Notes: generated from the letters alone by a model not told the origin. 64,000 nt of DNA from Cyrtodaria siliqua (GCA_037043455.1 JAWPHD010004463.1:1-64000); one strand, 5' to 3'. Positions 46,021 through 59,289 are shown, counted from the stretch's first letter. Made by a program: numbers and translations.

Positions 46021-46100
46021 CTTTGTAATCACGATACACTTTGACAACTTTGTAATCACGGTACACTTTGCCAGCTTTGTAATCGCGGTACACTTTGCCA
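46021..46100. repeat. 30-bp tandem repeat, three copies
   Basis: CTTTGTAATCRCGRTACACTTTG recurs three times with ~30-bp spacing. Confidence 0.8.
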
Positions 46101-46489
46101 TACGAAATTAATATATGTTGAATTACAGTTTTGAAAACTAGAGCCATTTCAGTGCTGTATTCATTAAAGAGATTGTAGCATTTTTACAGCATAAATTTGC
46201 TTTTCTGCTTGACCCAAAGCGCATCCTACCAATAATGAAATTTTGAAAAGGTAACAATTGGTGCATTGTGTAGTGTTTTTCTTTTTTTCGAAAAGGAAAG
46301 GCCTAGTGTAACAAGGCAGCATATTATACATACAATATACAGTTTAAACTCTCATTAGGCATTTCTCATCCTTACAAATATAGTTACCTTCGTAAGAATG
46401 CTTGTGAAATAGCACTGTTGACTAGTTTGTTTACACATGTTATCGATGACGTCACACGACGTCGGCTTTGACGGCATACGAAGTCTGTT

Positions 46490-46665
46490 GATAGGCATGT
46501 AATAAATGTATAGCACGACAATGAAGGTACTATGTATATATTATTGATAGGCATGTAATAAATGTACAGCACAATACTGAAGGTACTACGTATATATTAT
46601 TGATAGTCATGTTATAAATGTATAACACAATACTGAAGGTACTATGTATATATTATTAATATTCA
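46490..46665. repeat. 56-bp tandem repeat, three copies
   Basis: Units contain ATAGGCATGTAATAAATGTA, GCACAATACTGAAGGTACTA and TATATATTATT. A fourth, partial unit may start near 46,480. Confidence 0.85.
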
Positions 46666-46724
46666 CGAGATTTTGTTATACACATTTTAACTTATTGGTC
46701 CCGTATCAGAATTTACTGGTAAAA

Positions 46725-47640
46725 GACCACATAAGCTTATGATATGACGTGTCGTCTGCTATCCGTCGTTCGTCCGTCCAATCGTAAACGAAACATTACG
46801 TTCCTTCGATTTTAAAATAGTGGGCCCCTTTTCATGCGTATAAATGCATACATCTTTAGCACATCAACCAAACGTTTGTCATTTTAAAATGGTACAATAT
46901 GAAAATCGTTTGATAAGGCTTCCAAAATGACTACAGTGGCCATCTTTGGTTGCACATATATCCCGCAGAATTCCAGATATCCGTCGAGATGACTTCAAAT
47001 CGGTAAAGTTGGTATCCTACTCGTTCTAAAACGACATATATCTAACCAGATATCCTCTATTGCCGCTAGAGGCCATCTTTGTGTACAAATACATATATAT
47101 TAAACTCTGTTCGCAACTCCTTCAAATCCACTGGGGACTTTTTTTATGAATATTTCCAACGTTATTCCTTATCCTGTCTTTTTGTTCAAATGTAAAATCA
47201 ACTTCCTGCACGTAATATGTCCGTCACATATAAAAATACACTAAAATCGGGAAGGTCGTTTCCACGAAACCACAAACAAATTCATGAGACTTTTACTAAA
47301 ATGATAGGCATGACATTTAAGGGGACCGTAATGGAACTCATTTTGATCTGGCTTTCAATATGACCATCAGAGAGCATCTTTGAATACACTGATATTTAGA
47401 AAAAAAATGTGTAATCATTTTTTTTTGTTCATTGCTTCTGTTCATTGCGTGAATGTTTCCGGAATCATTACATGTAGTTTTTATTTCGTCTTAAAACTAG
47501 TTTAACAACCTTGTTGGTATAGCGGCACTAAAACATTGTCAACATGAAATTTATTTTGATCAGACCTCCAAGATTGCTGTCAGTTGTCATCAAAGATGGG
47601 CGGCTGCCAGCTGTCTTTTTTCATACAAAGACAGATGATA
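46725..47640 (+). mobile_element. Old, diverged relative of the 318-bp HINE
   Basis: It begins with a decayed AAGACCACATAAGCTTATG end and a CCGTCGTTCGTCCGTCC leader. Diverged core phrases follow, such as CAGTGGCCATCTTTGGTTG, GAGACTTTTACTAAAATGAT and CATCTTTGAATACA, in the order of the 318-bp unit. No 3' hairpin is recognised. Confidence 0.5.
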
Positions 47641-47954
47641 ATATCTTCTTGTAAGTTGAAAATAATTTTAGATGAAAATAAAGAAATATTGGCGTATTCT
47701 ACCGGAATATACAAAAGACTGTTCAGGGTGTCTAACTGGTCTTAAATGCCATTCAGCTTTCTACAAAAGCCAAGATGATCATAAAAGGGTTAAAACAGGG
47801 TTTGGTGAAATTCACAGAAGTTGTGTTTCCTCAAGTGTAAGATCAGTTCCAAATAGTCGTTGTTGCTAAATATTGAGCGACCTATTATCACACTTCTACT
47901 ATGAAACCGTAAAAGAAGATAGAAAACTAGAACAGGAAATGTAGCATTGAAGGA

Positions 47955-48420
47955 CCACAGTCAGCCACAAACACACACAGAAACAAACAACAACTACAAA
48001 GATGATTAAAAGGCAAGATATCACATCACAAACAAAAACGGGTTGACAATAGTGCTACCGCCTTGGAACGGTCAGTGGCAAAAAGACCGCTGGGAGGTGG
48101 GGTGGGGAGGGGGCGTTAAACCAGGTCCTCGTGGGCACCAAACCTCAGTCGGAGGTGGGGTGGGGAGGGGGCGTTAAACCAGGTCCTAGTGGGCACCAAA
48201 CCTCAGTTTTACCCTATTGTCATCCCAATAAAATGGGGCAGTGTAAATAAAGATATTCACACCAGGTAAACATTCATTAACAAACAAGGCAGCACTAATA
48301 GGAAATATAAGTACAGAAAATAGACGATCATATGTATATAGGACTATACAAAAAAGCCTAGAAAGACACAAAGCAAGTATGCAATGGCTCGGCAGAAACT
48401 GTAGAGACTATATTTGTAAT
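47955..48420. repeat. Dispersed repeat with internal 64-bp duplication
   Basis: It shares AGAAACAAACAACAACTACA, AGGCAAGATATCACATCACA, the TTGGAACGGT phrase, CCCTATTGTCATCCCAATAA and TAAATAAAGATAT with 55,545-55,910, so both are copies of one element. Inside, GGAGGTGGGGTGGGGAGGGG through CACCAAACCTCAGT is duplicated (48,091-48,210). No frame is convincing. Confidence 0.75.
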
Positions 48421-48479
48421 ATGAAGGTTTCTGTGCAAAACTGGCGAATTTTTAACCTTTGAAAGTCCTGTAAATTATG

Positions 48480-48590
48480 AAAGGTTATTTGTTTTCATAT
48501 GGATTGTAACATATATTCATATAGGGATTTGTTTTCATGTGGATTGTGACATATATTCCATAGGGATTTATTTTCATATTGAGTGAGATG
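48480..48590. repeat. ~50-bp tandem repeat, about two copies
   Basis: GGATTTGTTTTCATGTGGAT..TGTGACATATATTC repeats with small changes at about 48,487 and 48,530, with a partial third copy. Confidence 0.6.
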
Positions 48591-48879
48591 CTTTTGTTTG
48601 CATAGAGCATGTATACACTGAACACAATTTCTAAGTATCAACTTGTGTATCTAATTTTCTTATTTTAAATATATTTTAGAATAGATATATGATAAGTATT
48701 TTGTTTTGACCCATAGTTTGTAAAACATTTATTTTTTGTTTAAATTGTTATATCTTTTGAGTGACAATTTATCATCAATTATTCTAAAAATAAGTATTTA
48801 CTTGATTGTTTTAACAGGGTTTTAGGAATAACATCTCTACCAAAAAGGTTATGGCATGCATGACGATGTTGATACCCTC

Positions 48880-49445
48880 TTCCATATTATGAGGTTTGCC
48901 ACATTATTTAGTTTATAACATGACATGTTACTTGTTATATATTTGGCAATTACCATATTATTTAGTGTATACCATGCCATTTGATTTGTTATATATTTAC
49001 CATAGTATTTAGAGTATAATAAACCATGTGATTTGTTATATATTTGCCATATTGTTTAGTGTATAGCAAACTATGTGAATTGTTATATATTTGCCATATT
49101 ATTTAGTGTATAAGAAACCATGTGATTTGTTATATATTTGCCATATTATTTAGTGTATAATTAACATGTGTCTTGTGACAGATTTGCCATATTTTTTAGT
49201 ATATAACAAACCATGTGATTTGTTATATATTGGCCATATTATTTAATGTATAACAAACCATATGATTTTTTATATATTTTCAATATTATTTAGTGTATAA
49301 CAAACCATGTGATTTGTTATATTTTTGCCAAATATTAATTAGGGCATAACAAACCATGTGATTTATTATATGTTTGCCATATTATTTAGTGTAGAACATG
49401 GCATGTGTCTTGTTATATATTTGTCATATTGTGTAGTATATATTG
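48880..49445. repeat. 47-bp satellite (left part)
   Basis: About eleven units of the form TTATATATTTGCCATATTAT, then TTAGTGTATAACAAACCATG and TGATTTG. The array resumes on the other side of the LINE at 53,845, so the LINE was inserted into it or at its edge. Confidence 0.85.
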
Positions 49446-52400
49446 TTTTTGTTTTTAACATTTTATTTCTTTTCAATACAATAATGTACAAAAGCTATAA
49501 TTATGAAATTATATTCAACAATAAATTACAATATAATGTATTGAAAAGAAAACGTTTAGTTTTAATAGAAATATATAGGGAGAAAAAGGTAGATGATAGA
49601 AAGATAGTAAAAAAGAAGAGTATAGTATGAGTATAGTAAGAGGTATATCTATGGAAAGTGATCGATTCTAATTAACCTTCTATCTCTATTTCATTTCTCA
49701 AATGTCAACAAAGTTCCATTTGGCATTGTGTTGTTCAAGTTTGTTCTTAGAAAATGCAATAATTTCCTCAATATCTTTCCTATAATGCAAATATCTCATA
49801 AAGCAATCAATATCAGGAATGGTTTTATAATACTTGTTTCTGTATAGAAAGTATTTTGAAATAATAATAATAAAGTTCAAAATACTAGCGTTTCTGTTGT
49901 TTTTACATATTAAACCAAATGATACAGTCTTTAAATCAAAAGTAATTTGGAACCCTTTGCTTTGTAGAATTTGTTGTAATTGTGACCAAAATATCTGGCT
50001 TATATGACATTCCCAAAAGAGATGTGTAATCGTTTCCACATGCATGTTGCAAAAGTCACAAAGACTTGAATTCACTAGCTTGCATTTGTGTAGTAGTTTA
50101 TTGGAAGGTAAAATTCGAGTAAGATATTTATACTGAAATGCTCTTAATTTCGTATCTATAGTACATCGAACAGGTATTAAATAAATTTGTTTCCACTCTA
50201 AATTTTCAAATATTTCTTCCCATTTACTCTGAGGTTTTTTAATTCTTTTTTGACATTTGTTTTCTATTAGTAATTTATATATTAATCCATTAACCTTATT
50301 TCCTTCAAGAACTTTGTTTATTAAAGATTGATGTATGTTTTCCATGTTGTTTATTGCTTCTGTCTTGAGTTTTTCTTTCCAGTCAGGTGGTATACTTGTA
50401 ATAAGTGAATGGTATTTTAAAAAATCTACTTCGCTAATATCATAAATTTGTTTGAATTCAGGAAATGTGAAAAATCTTTTATTTGTATAATCGTATAACT
50501 GTTCAATATATTTTATCCCTCGATTTTCCCATGTTTTTAAATATGTTGGTTTGCCATTGATTTTAATTGCTGAATTGTTCCATATTATCTCTTTGGAAAT
50601 GTTGTCTGTAGTCTGCCTAAAATTCACATATGCCCAACTTTCTATTATTTCTGTAAGAAACGTTCCCCTTATTTTTAAACGTTTTACATCTGTAGTATTT
50701 AAATTACCTTCAAAAAGCAGTTTTCCTCCTAATTTATTTATTTCATTTACATATAGTTCTTTCCAATGTCCTGTATTACTATCATCTAAAATTCTCTTAA
50801 TCCAACTGCATTTTAAAGAATTAAGATAAAACTCTATATTAATCATTTTAAGCCCTCCATTTTCATAATCTTGTATAATGGTTTCTCTATTTATCTTATC
50901 TGGTTTATCGTCCCAAAGAAAACTGAAAGTAGCTTGAGTTATTTTTTTCATGATATCTTTTTGTGGGTTTTCAAGAACTGATAGTGGATATATGAGTTTA
51001 GGTAGAGCAAACGTTTTTATGACTGTGATTTTTCCAAATAGTGATAAATTGTACTTTCGCCAACTATTAAGACACGTATAAAAATCTTTTATTTTTGGGT
51101 CTAGGTTATATTCATGCATTTTCCCTTTATTATTTGTAAAAATCATCCCTAAAGTAGTTGCTTTGTCTGATGTCCATGTGAACTTTTTACTCTTACAAAA
51201 TTCGATATTACTTTGAGCTAAAGACCCTGCGCGTAGAACAGTTGACTTTTTTGTATTAAGTTTTAAACCTGAAATTCCTCGAAAGTCTTCTATAACGTTA
51301 ATTAAATTTTCAAAAGATCTACGTGACCCGTCTGTGATAAAAGTAGCGTCATCAGCAAATAATGTCTGTTTAAGTTCTTGGTTTGTAATTCTTATACCAT
51401 TAATAGTTTCATCTTGGGCGACTGCAATAGACAATATTTCAATAGCTATAATAAATAAAATTGGAGATAATGGGCATCCTTGTCTTACCCCCTGTTCTAC
51501 TGTAAATCCTTCTGACATGTGACCATTATTTGAAACACAACTTTGTATATTATTATAGAATAATCTTATCCAGCCTACTAGAGATTCTCCGAAGTTAAAA
51601 TACTCTAAGCACTTAAAAATAAAATCATGATTTAAACTATCGAATGCTTTTTCAAAATCTGCGAAAAATAAAATGCCTGCATTATCATTATCGTTTAAAA
51701 ATTCGAGTACATCAAAAAGCATTCTAATATTTTCTCCGATATACCTTCCTTGTATGAACCCTGTTTGAGCTGAACTTATAATAGACGGAATAACATTTTT
51801 AATACGATTTGCTATTGACTTTGTTGCAATTTTATAATCTATATTTAGTATCGTTATCGGTCGCCAATTTTCTAACTTGGTTAATTCTTTATCCTTTTTC
51901 GGTAGCAATGTAATAATTCCTTGTCTTTGTAATGTAGTTAAACTTCCTGTGTCGTACGAGTGATTTATTGACTTTATGAAAAATGGTTTGTCGTTCCAAA
52001 ATATTTTATAGAATTCGGTTGTAATTCCATCAGATCCTGGACTTTTGTTATTTTTCATTGCCTTAAGAGCTTGAGCACACTCATATTCGGTTAGTTTTCC
52101 TTCACAAATATGTTTCTGTTCTTCGTTAAGTTTTTCTACATTTGCATTTGGAAAAAAAATTCGCATCGATTCTATAGTTTCAATTCGTTTATATAACTTT
52201 TCGTAATAATCCTTGGTTTCTGTCAAAATATCCTTATAATCTGTTACTTCTGCATCATCTTTAATAAGTCTTGTAACTGTTTTCCTTTCTGCGTTTCCTT
52301 TTTCTAAATTTGAGAAATATTTCGTATTTTTTCTGCCCCTTCTATGTATTGCGCCTTAGACCTTAAAATAATTCCATCTGTATGTTTTTCTATTATTTTC

Positions 52401-53844
52401 TTCAATTTTTGTTTTTCTACATTTAAAAGTTCTAATAATTCATTATTATTTATATCGTCTGCTAGCTTTTTTTCTATTTTATCGATTTCCGCTGTAACAT
52501 TTTTCTCTTCTTTTAAATCTTTCTTCTTTTTAGTTGAACAATATTTTATAGTTTCGTTTCTAATCGATCCTTTCATTATTTCCCATAACGTGTTTGGGTT
52601 GCAGTCTTTATTTATTTCCGTTATTTCTTTAATGCCTTCCCGTATATTTTTTTGATAATCCTTATTGAGAAGAACGCTGTTATTAAGTTTAAAATATCCA
52701 GGTCCCCTTGGGTGTTTTGACAAATTTATATTAAAATATACAACAGAGTGATCTGAGCGTAGTCCAGCGGAGATTTTACATTTCGAAACGTCATTGACAA
52801 TATTTGTAGATATCAAAAAATAGTCAAGCCTACAAAATATAGGAGGCTTGTGGTTTGAATGCCAAGTATAGTGAGTGCTATCGTCGTTTAATATTCGCCA
52901 TATATCATTCACGTCATAGTATGAAATAATATTATTAACTTTATCTCTAGTTTTTCGATTTCCCTCTTGATTACCGTTTTTTTTATCCTTTTCGATATCA
53001 ATGACGGTATTAAAATCCCCCCCAACTATAAGCGTTTCCCCTTCATGTTCACTTATAAAACTCTCAATTTTTTCAAAGAATGTAACGTCATCACTATTTG
53101 GACCATACACATTTAAAAGTAAAATCTCTCTATTTTCAACATAAATTTTTAATGCATGAAGTCTGCCTTCAACAATTACCTGATGTTCTATAACTTTATA
53201 TGAAAAATTAGAATTAAGAAGGATGCCCACACCTTTGCTATTTGTGCTATTGCCACTAAAATATGCGTCATGACCCCATTCGTTTTTTCCATTTGTCGTA
53301 ATGGTTCGGTGAACAATGTAATTCTTGTAAAAAACATATAGAGTTATTATTTTTCTTAAGCCATTCGAAAATTTGTCTTCGTTTCTTGGTTTCACCAAGA
53401 CCTTTAACATTAAAGGTACATATTTTGATATTCATTTAAGATTAATAAAATTGAAGATATCTGTATGCTTCGAGAAAAAGAAACATAGTGTAAGGTATAC
53501 ATTGCGTCCGAACACCCTCCATAGAAAGCCTTTAGTGAGACGAGTAAATAAGAGAAGAAGGAAATAGAATATTGGTTATGCATGAGTGACGTCAAAACAA
53601 GAATATGTCCAATTAACAAAAATATGAACATATTGATATGAACAAATCCCGTATAAAAGAATAAAAGGATATGGACTTTTGCCTTTTTCTTAAATATCTC
53701 AACATATTTACACTATACATATATTCAAGTCTAAACTCTATATACCCGCAATGCACATTGTGGAATTCATTTTCTAGTTTGAATTAAAACAACATTGTGC
53801 AGTAGAACCAACATACAAAAGCATTAAACATTCAACCTAGAACC
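49446..53844 (-). mobile_element. L1/Tx1-type LINE with perfect 16-bp target duplication
   Basis: TGTGTAGTATATATTG is present at 49,430-49,445 and 53,845-53,860 and brackets a 4.4-kb minus-strand element. Its 3' end is A-rich (rc of TGTTTTTGTTTTTAAC near 49,445-49,458) and contains AATAAA. ORF2 occupies 49,698-53,435. Upstream there are only ~410 bases and no ORF1, so it is either 5'-truncated or a single-ORF type. Confidence 0.9.
49698..53435 (-). pseudogene. LINE ORF2: endonuclease and reverse transcriptase, two frameshifts
   Basis: The frame starts at an ATG (53,435) with MNIKICTFNVKGLG, the first strand of an APE-type endonuclease. QELHC (catalytic Glu) and then, after a frameshift in a poly-A run near 53,296-53,304, GGDFNTV and GLRSDHS (catalytic Asp-His) follow. 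A second frameshift near 52,310-52,325 separates this from the reverse transcriptase frame, which is open to 49,698. The RT shows SPGSDGI, a GFIQGR motif, ADFEKAFDSL (catalytic Asp), QGCPLSP and FADD (in place of the usual YADD). A CDFC..HLFWEC zinc knuckle is near the end. The total of ~1,245 codons is near full length for L1-type ORF2. The product nicks the target and copies RNA by target-primed reverse transcription. Two single-base lesions make it inactive as it stands. Confidence 0.9.
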
Positions 53845-53860
53845 TGTGTAGTATATATTG

Positions 53861-54110
53861 TGACATGTATTTTGTTTTACATATTATTTAGTGTATAACA
53901 TACCATGTGATTTGCTTTAATAGGTTAATCATAATACTTAGTGTATAACATAGCATGTGTCTTGTTAAACTTTGCCATATTGTTTTGGATATAATATGTC
54001 ATGCGCCTTGTTATAGATGTGGCATATTATTTATTTGTATCCAAGCTATATGACTTGCTTTAGGTATGCCATATTATGTAGTATTATGTACACGCCATGT
54101 GACTCTGCAT
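53861..54110. repeat. 47-bp satellite (right part)
   Basis: About five worn units (TTATTTAGTGTATAACATACCATGTGATTTG-like, here given as the TTAGTGTATAACATA and CATGTGATTTG phrases). They continue the array left of the LINE. Confidence 0.75.
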
Positions 54111-54650
54111 AGAAATGCAATAGTTGTGTTGTATACGTTATTAGTCACTGACGAATAAAGCAAAATCATTGTGGAATTCCTTGGCGTTTATTGGAGGTAA
54201 CGTTGTCTGACGTCATTACATGCCATGAAGAAAAATCAATATCGTGCGTCCTCGACAAGCGTAACGTTCTGCTAATTAGATCAAACTATTAAGCTATACA
54301 GAACATGTGTATAATCTACATTATACAAATGTTACATCAGTGCCTGTTACTATTAAGTTTATTAGGCTCGGTCCGAAAATACAGAATGGCTTAGCAGAGC
54401 CTCGTTATTCTTGGTTTTCTAAGCCTCGCATAAAAAACATGATAGTAAAAGGCACTGACATAATATTCTCTATATATCATTTGTTATACATGTAGGTTTG
54501 TTATAATGTAAAGACTGTTACCAGTCTTTTGATAATACAAACAACATCGACTGATATACCGTCTCAAAATTCAAAATGTTATTATAAAATATAATGCAAT
54601 AAAATAATTTAATATACATTAAAATTGCTAGTGTTTTTTTAATCCCAACT
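54111..54650. other. Intergenic, nothing recognised
   Basis: No convincing gene. GGCACTGACATAAT near 54,451 faces TTACATCAGTGCC near 54,330 as a short inverted repeat. Confidence 0.35.
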
Positions 54651-54654
54651 CTTT

Positions 54655-55145
54655 ATTAAGCTACAGTCAAGTTATGTGTTTGGTTTGGTTTGGCTGGGTT
54701 TGTTTCTGATTCCAAATGTTTATTTAAGGGAAACAGGCTCAGGCTCGATTCCCTCTGGTTTTGTTTGGTCGCGTCAGGGGCGATTGAAGGTTCGGACCGG
54801 TAGACCGCGTGGCGTTGCGGGAGTTCTGGCTTTGTCACGTGGGGCTGTGTTAGAGTGTTACTTATTTGGGATGAGTGGGGCCTACTTTGTCATTGTTGGC
54901 CGCCAGTTTGTTTCCGCGTGTTGTCAGCATTTGGTTTCTTTGGTGTTTTTGCCGGCCTTGTTTGGTCGCGTCGAAAGTGATTCAAGGCTCGGGCCATAGC
55001 TCGCGAGGCGTAAACTTAAAGTGTTTATCAGTTTATCAAACACTTAAATTGGATTTTATATTGACGGATTCAGTATCAATTTGACTAAATAATAAAAATA
55101 ACAATTTTGGGATCATCAAGCCCAGTCTTGTGGCTTTAAGATTTT
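54655..55145. repeat. GC-richer island with ~196-bp direct repeat; dispersed repeat end
   Basis: TTGTTTGGTCGCGTC followed by GATT.AAGG.TCGG occurs near 54,760 and 54,957. The base composition is richer in G and T than the surroundings. At 55,109-55,143 GATCATCAAGCCCAGTCTTG and TGGCTTTAAG match the start of the CTTAAGCCGG dispersed repeat. The 107-codon frame here has no recognisable domain. Confidence 0.5.
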
Positions 55146-55544
55146 GGAAAACGGTCGACTAAAAATATCGTAATTTTTCAATTGCATTCTTACTTGTTTT
55201 TGTGTAGCCGATTATGGACAGTTCGTATTCGTTTACTATCGGAATGTTACGGAATATTGTTGTTGTTGCTCAACTGAAACGCACTGCGCATGTCTGGGAA
55301 GTGCAGTACATTCGTTTGAAATCAGGAATTCAATAATTTGATAAAACATTTGTATTAGTTCCTGATAAAGCAGCTAATAATGTTACCATTGTTTGATGCC
55401 TTCAGAAGCTCAAATTCGAATACTCAAGTTGCATAGACTGAGGATGATGTTGATGTTGTTTCTATGCTTAGTGCACTGCTGTCAAGGCTTTGGAAGTAGA
55501 TATAAAAGTCGAAAATGAAATGTAGTATTCAAGAAACAAAGTAC
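55146..55544. other. Intergenic, nothing recognised
   Basis: No gene or clear repeat seen. Confidence 0.4.
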
Positions 55545-55990
55545 ACCAAAAGCAAGCGTAGAAACAAACAACAATTACAATGATGTATAAAAAGCAAGAT
55601 ATGACATCACAAACATAAAAGGGTTGACGATAGGGCTACCGTCTTGGAACGGTAGTGTTAAAGAGCCGCTGGGAGTTTAAACTAGGTTCTAGGGTGCACC
55701 AAACCTCACTATTGCCCTATTGTCATCCCAATAAAATGGGACAGTGTAAATAAAGATATCCCCGCCAGTTTAAATTCTCTAACAAACAATGCAGCATTAA
55801 CAGGCAATAGAACACATACATCATTATGTATATTTGAATATAAAAACAAAAGCCTAGAAAGTCTTAAAGCAAGTACTGGCAGCAGCCAGAGCAACAAGGG
55901 AACAAACCGTTAAGTGTACTGTCACAGGATGACCTTAGTGATTGGGGCTAACTCAGGAAAGAATCAATGACGGTGAATGCATTTACATAA
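55545..55990. repeat. Dispersed repeat, second copy
   Basis: Collinear with 47,955-48,420 over AGAAACAAACAACAATTACA, TTGGAACGGT, CCCTATTGTCATCCCAATAA and AAGCCTAGAAAG. It then continues through GTCACAGGATGACC and GAATCAATGACGGTG, which is shared with 26,134-26,215 next to the Gypsy fragment. An LTR-retroelement origin is possible but unproven. Confidence 0.65.
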
Positions 55991-57311
55991 GTTAACTAAT
56001 GCACCTATTATCCACTGTTATCAAATTAATATTGTTTTACAATTAATGATCAATTACAATAATTACATCTAATGTAACTTCGAAATCATATGCTAGTCTA
56101 AAGTTAAGGTTTGAGAAAAATCAATGCTAACCGGATGTCGTAACCGCCAAACAAGATGGCGCCGCCCACTGAATACAAATGTACGATAAAAGTTTGATAA
56201 AATAAATACTAACCACATGTTGCCTGTGAATTTTGCCGTCCAATCTCTGTTCCAACAAAATAATTATCGATCATCCCGGCCAGAGCTAGAAGACAATGGG
56301 TTTTATAGCAAACATTACGCCCAAACCATTATTTCCCCCGTTCAGTCCGTGACAAACGTGGCTAAATCTGCAGTATTGAATCTACACGAGAGGCACCTTA
56401 TACAATTTTGCCGTTTAAGGAAGATAGACCTATACGTTTACATGCATTAGCACACAACTAAACTTATAACACGGCCTCTCTGGCGGCCACTTAAAATGTG
56501 CACGCTTTTACGTGTTACATGAATAGATCATGAATATTGTGAAATTGTTTTAACTCGAACAATAGATTTGGGTGTAACCGACAACTTACAAGAGCTATGT
56601 ACGACCAATACGCTCTACCCGTGACATTTTGTGACATGTACGACAAGACCAAATGTAAGACAAGTGTCAGGCGCTACGGTCCTTTGAGGATTTAGGTAGA
56701 CGTCATAATAGGGTCCACAATATTTTCGGTCAATGCTCAGTGAAAGATGAAAGCATACATAGTCGGTGGCGAACTGTAAATGGGTTTGCCACTTAACATG
56801 CAATGCTTTGCAAAATGATAGGGTCTTTCGATAAACATTTTAACACGTTTAATACAGATTTATGAAAGTGAGAATGACCGTGGATCGTAAGAAGTTTGTA
56901 AATCACATCATCATAGAAATCTGGATGTGATAGTCCTGGTCGCAGAAGACTTCTTTAATTACTTTTATATGTTAAAGGTAGATTAAAGGGTTACGAAATA
57001 CAAAAGTTCATATATGTTCCGAAGTTTATGGTAACGTTAGCCTTGTAACGTATATAAAATTCATCAACTCGACTACAAGCTCTAGAAAAACGAATTTGTA
57101 GAGAAACATAGACCCCACAAGAATTAGCTCGCGGAACATCCCCATCTAAGTGGGAATAATAACAATATCACAATAAGAATCATCTCTCGTGTCATAGATT
57201 TTACTAATTATTTCTCCATTTTCAATAGAAAGATGTGCATCGTGAAAAGAAGCGACAGGATTAGACATTTCAGCTATGTAGAGTTAAAGTTCTTTAATAT
57301 AGATAGTATAG
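55991..57311. other. Intergenic, nothing recognised
   Basis: No frame is convincing; the 77-codon frame at 56,217 has no known motif. AACAAGATGGCGCCGCC near 56,150 is a GC-rich spot of unknown meaning. Confidence 0.4.
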
Positions 57312-58925
57312 TGCTTGAGCTGGCTGTAGACCCTCCTCCCACCCCAGGGGGAATTTTGTAGGGTATAATTTTCTGAAAGAACATACATTAAGCTTCAAAA
57401 TGAGACATGTGTGCCATCTGAGCGTTGGGGCTTTAGTTAGTTTTGGGGGCAAACGTTGCGTTTTTAGACGAAAATCCCCGAAATCTGGAATTATTTTTTA
57501 GAAAAAGAATGGAATATATTAGAACCAATTTGAATAGATGGAATCTTTCTCGGAAAGCATCTCTACATGTCCCACCATATAATATATGGATCCGATACTT
57601 AAATATTGAGATTTTGGGTAAAAATGTTTAAAAAAATGAATAAAATCGTGGATTTCTGTAATACATTTGGGGTATTTAACTAAACATTAGAAATATATCT
57701 AATACAATAGAAAAAAGAAATATTGTAACCTTTTTAGGCAGGGTAAGGTCAAGTGATTAAATAGAAAAAAGTTCCAAACCGCATGTTGTTTGGAAATGCC
57801 TTAATTTTGGGAAGAAACATGTGTATTTTTGTCAAAAATCGCCGGAATCTGGAATTATTTTTTAAATTAGTTTGAACATAAACTTATCATTTTGAAGCAA
57901 TAGAATGCTGCACAGCATACATATTCAAGTTTTTCCTGGCATCATATATAACATATGTGCTTAAATATTGGCATTTTAGGGGAAAATGTTGGAAAAAATG
58001 ACAAAAATCACTGATTTCTGTAATCCATTGGGGTATTGGGTTAACATTAGAAACAAATATTTAATGCAATAGAATAAAGACATATTGTAACATTTTGGAT
58101 AGACAAAAGTCCAATAATTAAGTAGAAAAAAGTCCTGAACCATATGATGCTTTAAATATTGCCTTAAATTTCAGGCGAAAAATGTGTATTTTCGTCAATA
58201 ATCGACTGAATCTGGAATTATCTTTTTAAAATAGTTTGAACATAAACTTATCAAATTGAAGCAATAAAATGTTGCACACTATACATATCCAAGTCATTTA
58301 TTGTATCAGATATAACATATCGACTAAAATCGCTGTTTTCTGTAATGCATTGATTGAGGTATTGGGTAAAAATTAAAAATGCATAGAAAGAACGGGAATT
58401 TTTTTTTATAACATTTCTGCAGTCCAATGTGCAATAATATACCAGAAAACCCATAAGAAGGTGGTAAATGCTGCTTTATTTTGTTGGAGGAAAATGTGTT
58501 TTTAATAAAACATAAACGAAATCTGGATATTTTTCTTCAAAAAGTAATTTAAACATACATGTTACAACGAAATATCGCCGGATGAGATAACAAGTGCCGT
58601 CTTTCTTCTACGGAACATTCCTACCCTAACCTGGCGATATTGCCATTGACCTATCATATGTTTCCAAGGAGTGCATAGCACGATGAAATTGTATTTGATT
58701 TTATAAGCAAACAAGCCTGCTCTAGCCGATACCTTATGGGAATTTGTTAAAAAATGGCATGACAGAACCTCCCGAACAAATACAACACATCATGTACTAG
58801 TTCTTGAACTGGCTGTAGTCACCCCTCCCCCATGGGGGATTTTGTAGGGTATGATTTTCTGAAAGAACATACAATAAGTTTCAAAATGAGACAGGTGTGC
58901 CATCCATTCTGAGCGTTGAGCTTTA
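57312..58925. repeat. ~363-bp tandem units between two direct repeats
   Basis: The outer block (CTTGAGCTGGCTGTAG.., GGATTTTGTAGGGTAT, GAAAGAACATACA, CAAAATGAGACA) is at 57,312-57,437 and again at 58,799-58,925. Between them are four diverged units marked by GAATCTGGAATTATTTTTT (near 57,481, 57,845, 58,208 and 58,519; spacings about 364, 363 and 311). A reversed unit is at 60,520-60,700. No coding content. Confidence 0.75.
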
Positions 58926-59289
58926 GTGAGTAACGTGCATGTAAACTATGTTACCTTACAGTACAATTAAAATGTCAATGTACATTTAAAACGTTGAATA
59001 TAAATTAAATCAAAACCATGTAAAAAACATAATACATTTACTTTTATTAATATAAGTTGGGAAGTGCTTCAAACTTAATGAAACTATTCTGTAATTAACG
59101 TTACACCACATTCATTACCAAAAAACTTATTTTTAGTGCAAGTAGGTTGCTGTAAAAACTGGTGTTCGTCTATAAGTAAGGGTTTCTATATATCAAAATG
59201 TTAATTAGACTGTGTATAATATGAATATGTATACTAGCCGAAATTTAGGTGTAACAGAATAAAATAAAATCAAACATGGCTTCCAAGAT
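58926..59289. other. Intergenic, nothing recognised
   Basis: AT-rich, no gene seen. Confidence 0.4.

Noticed and set aside
50551..52655. Plus-strand frames within the LINE
   Set aside because: Antisense shadows of the reverse transcriptase and endonuclease frames.
54676..55084. 107- and 69-codon overlapping frames
   Set aside because: They lie on a direct-repeat, GT-rich stretch, overlap each other in different frames and show no known motif.
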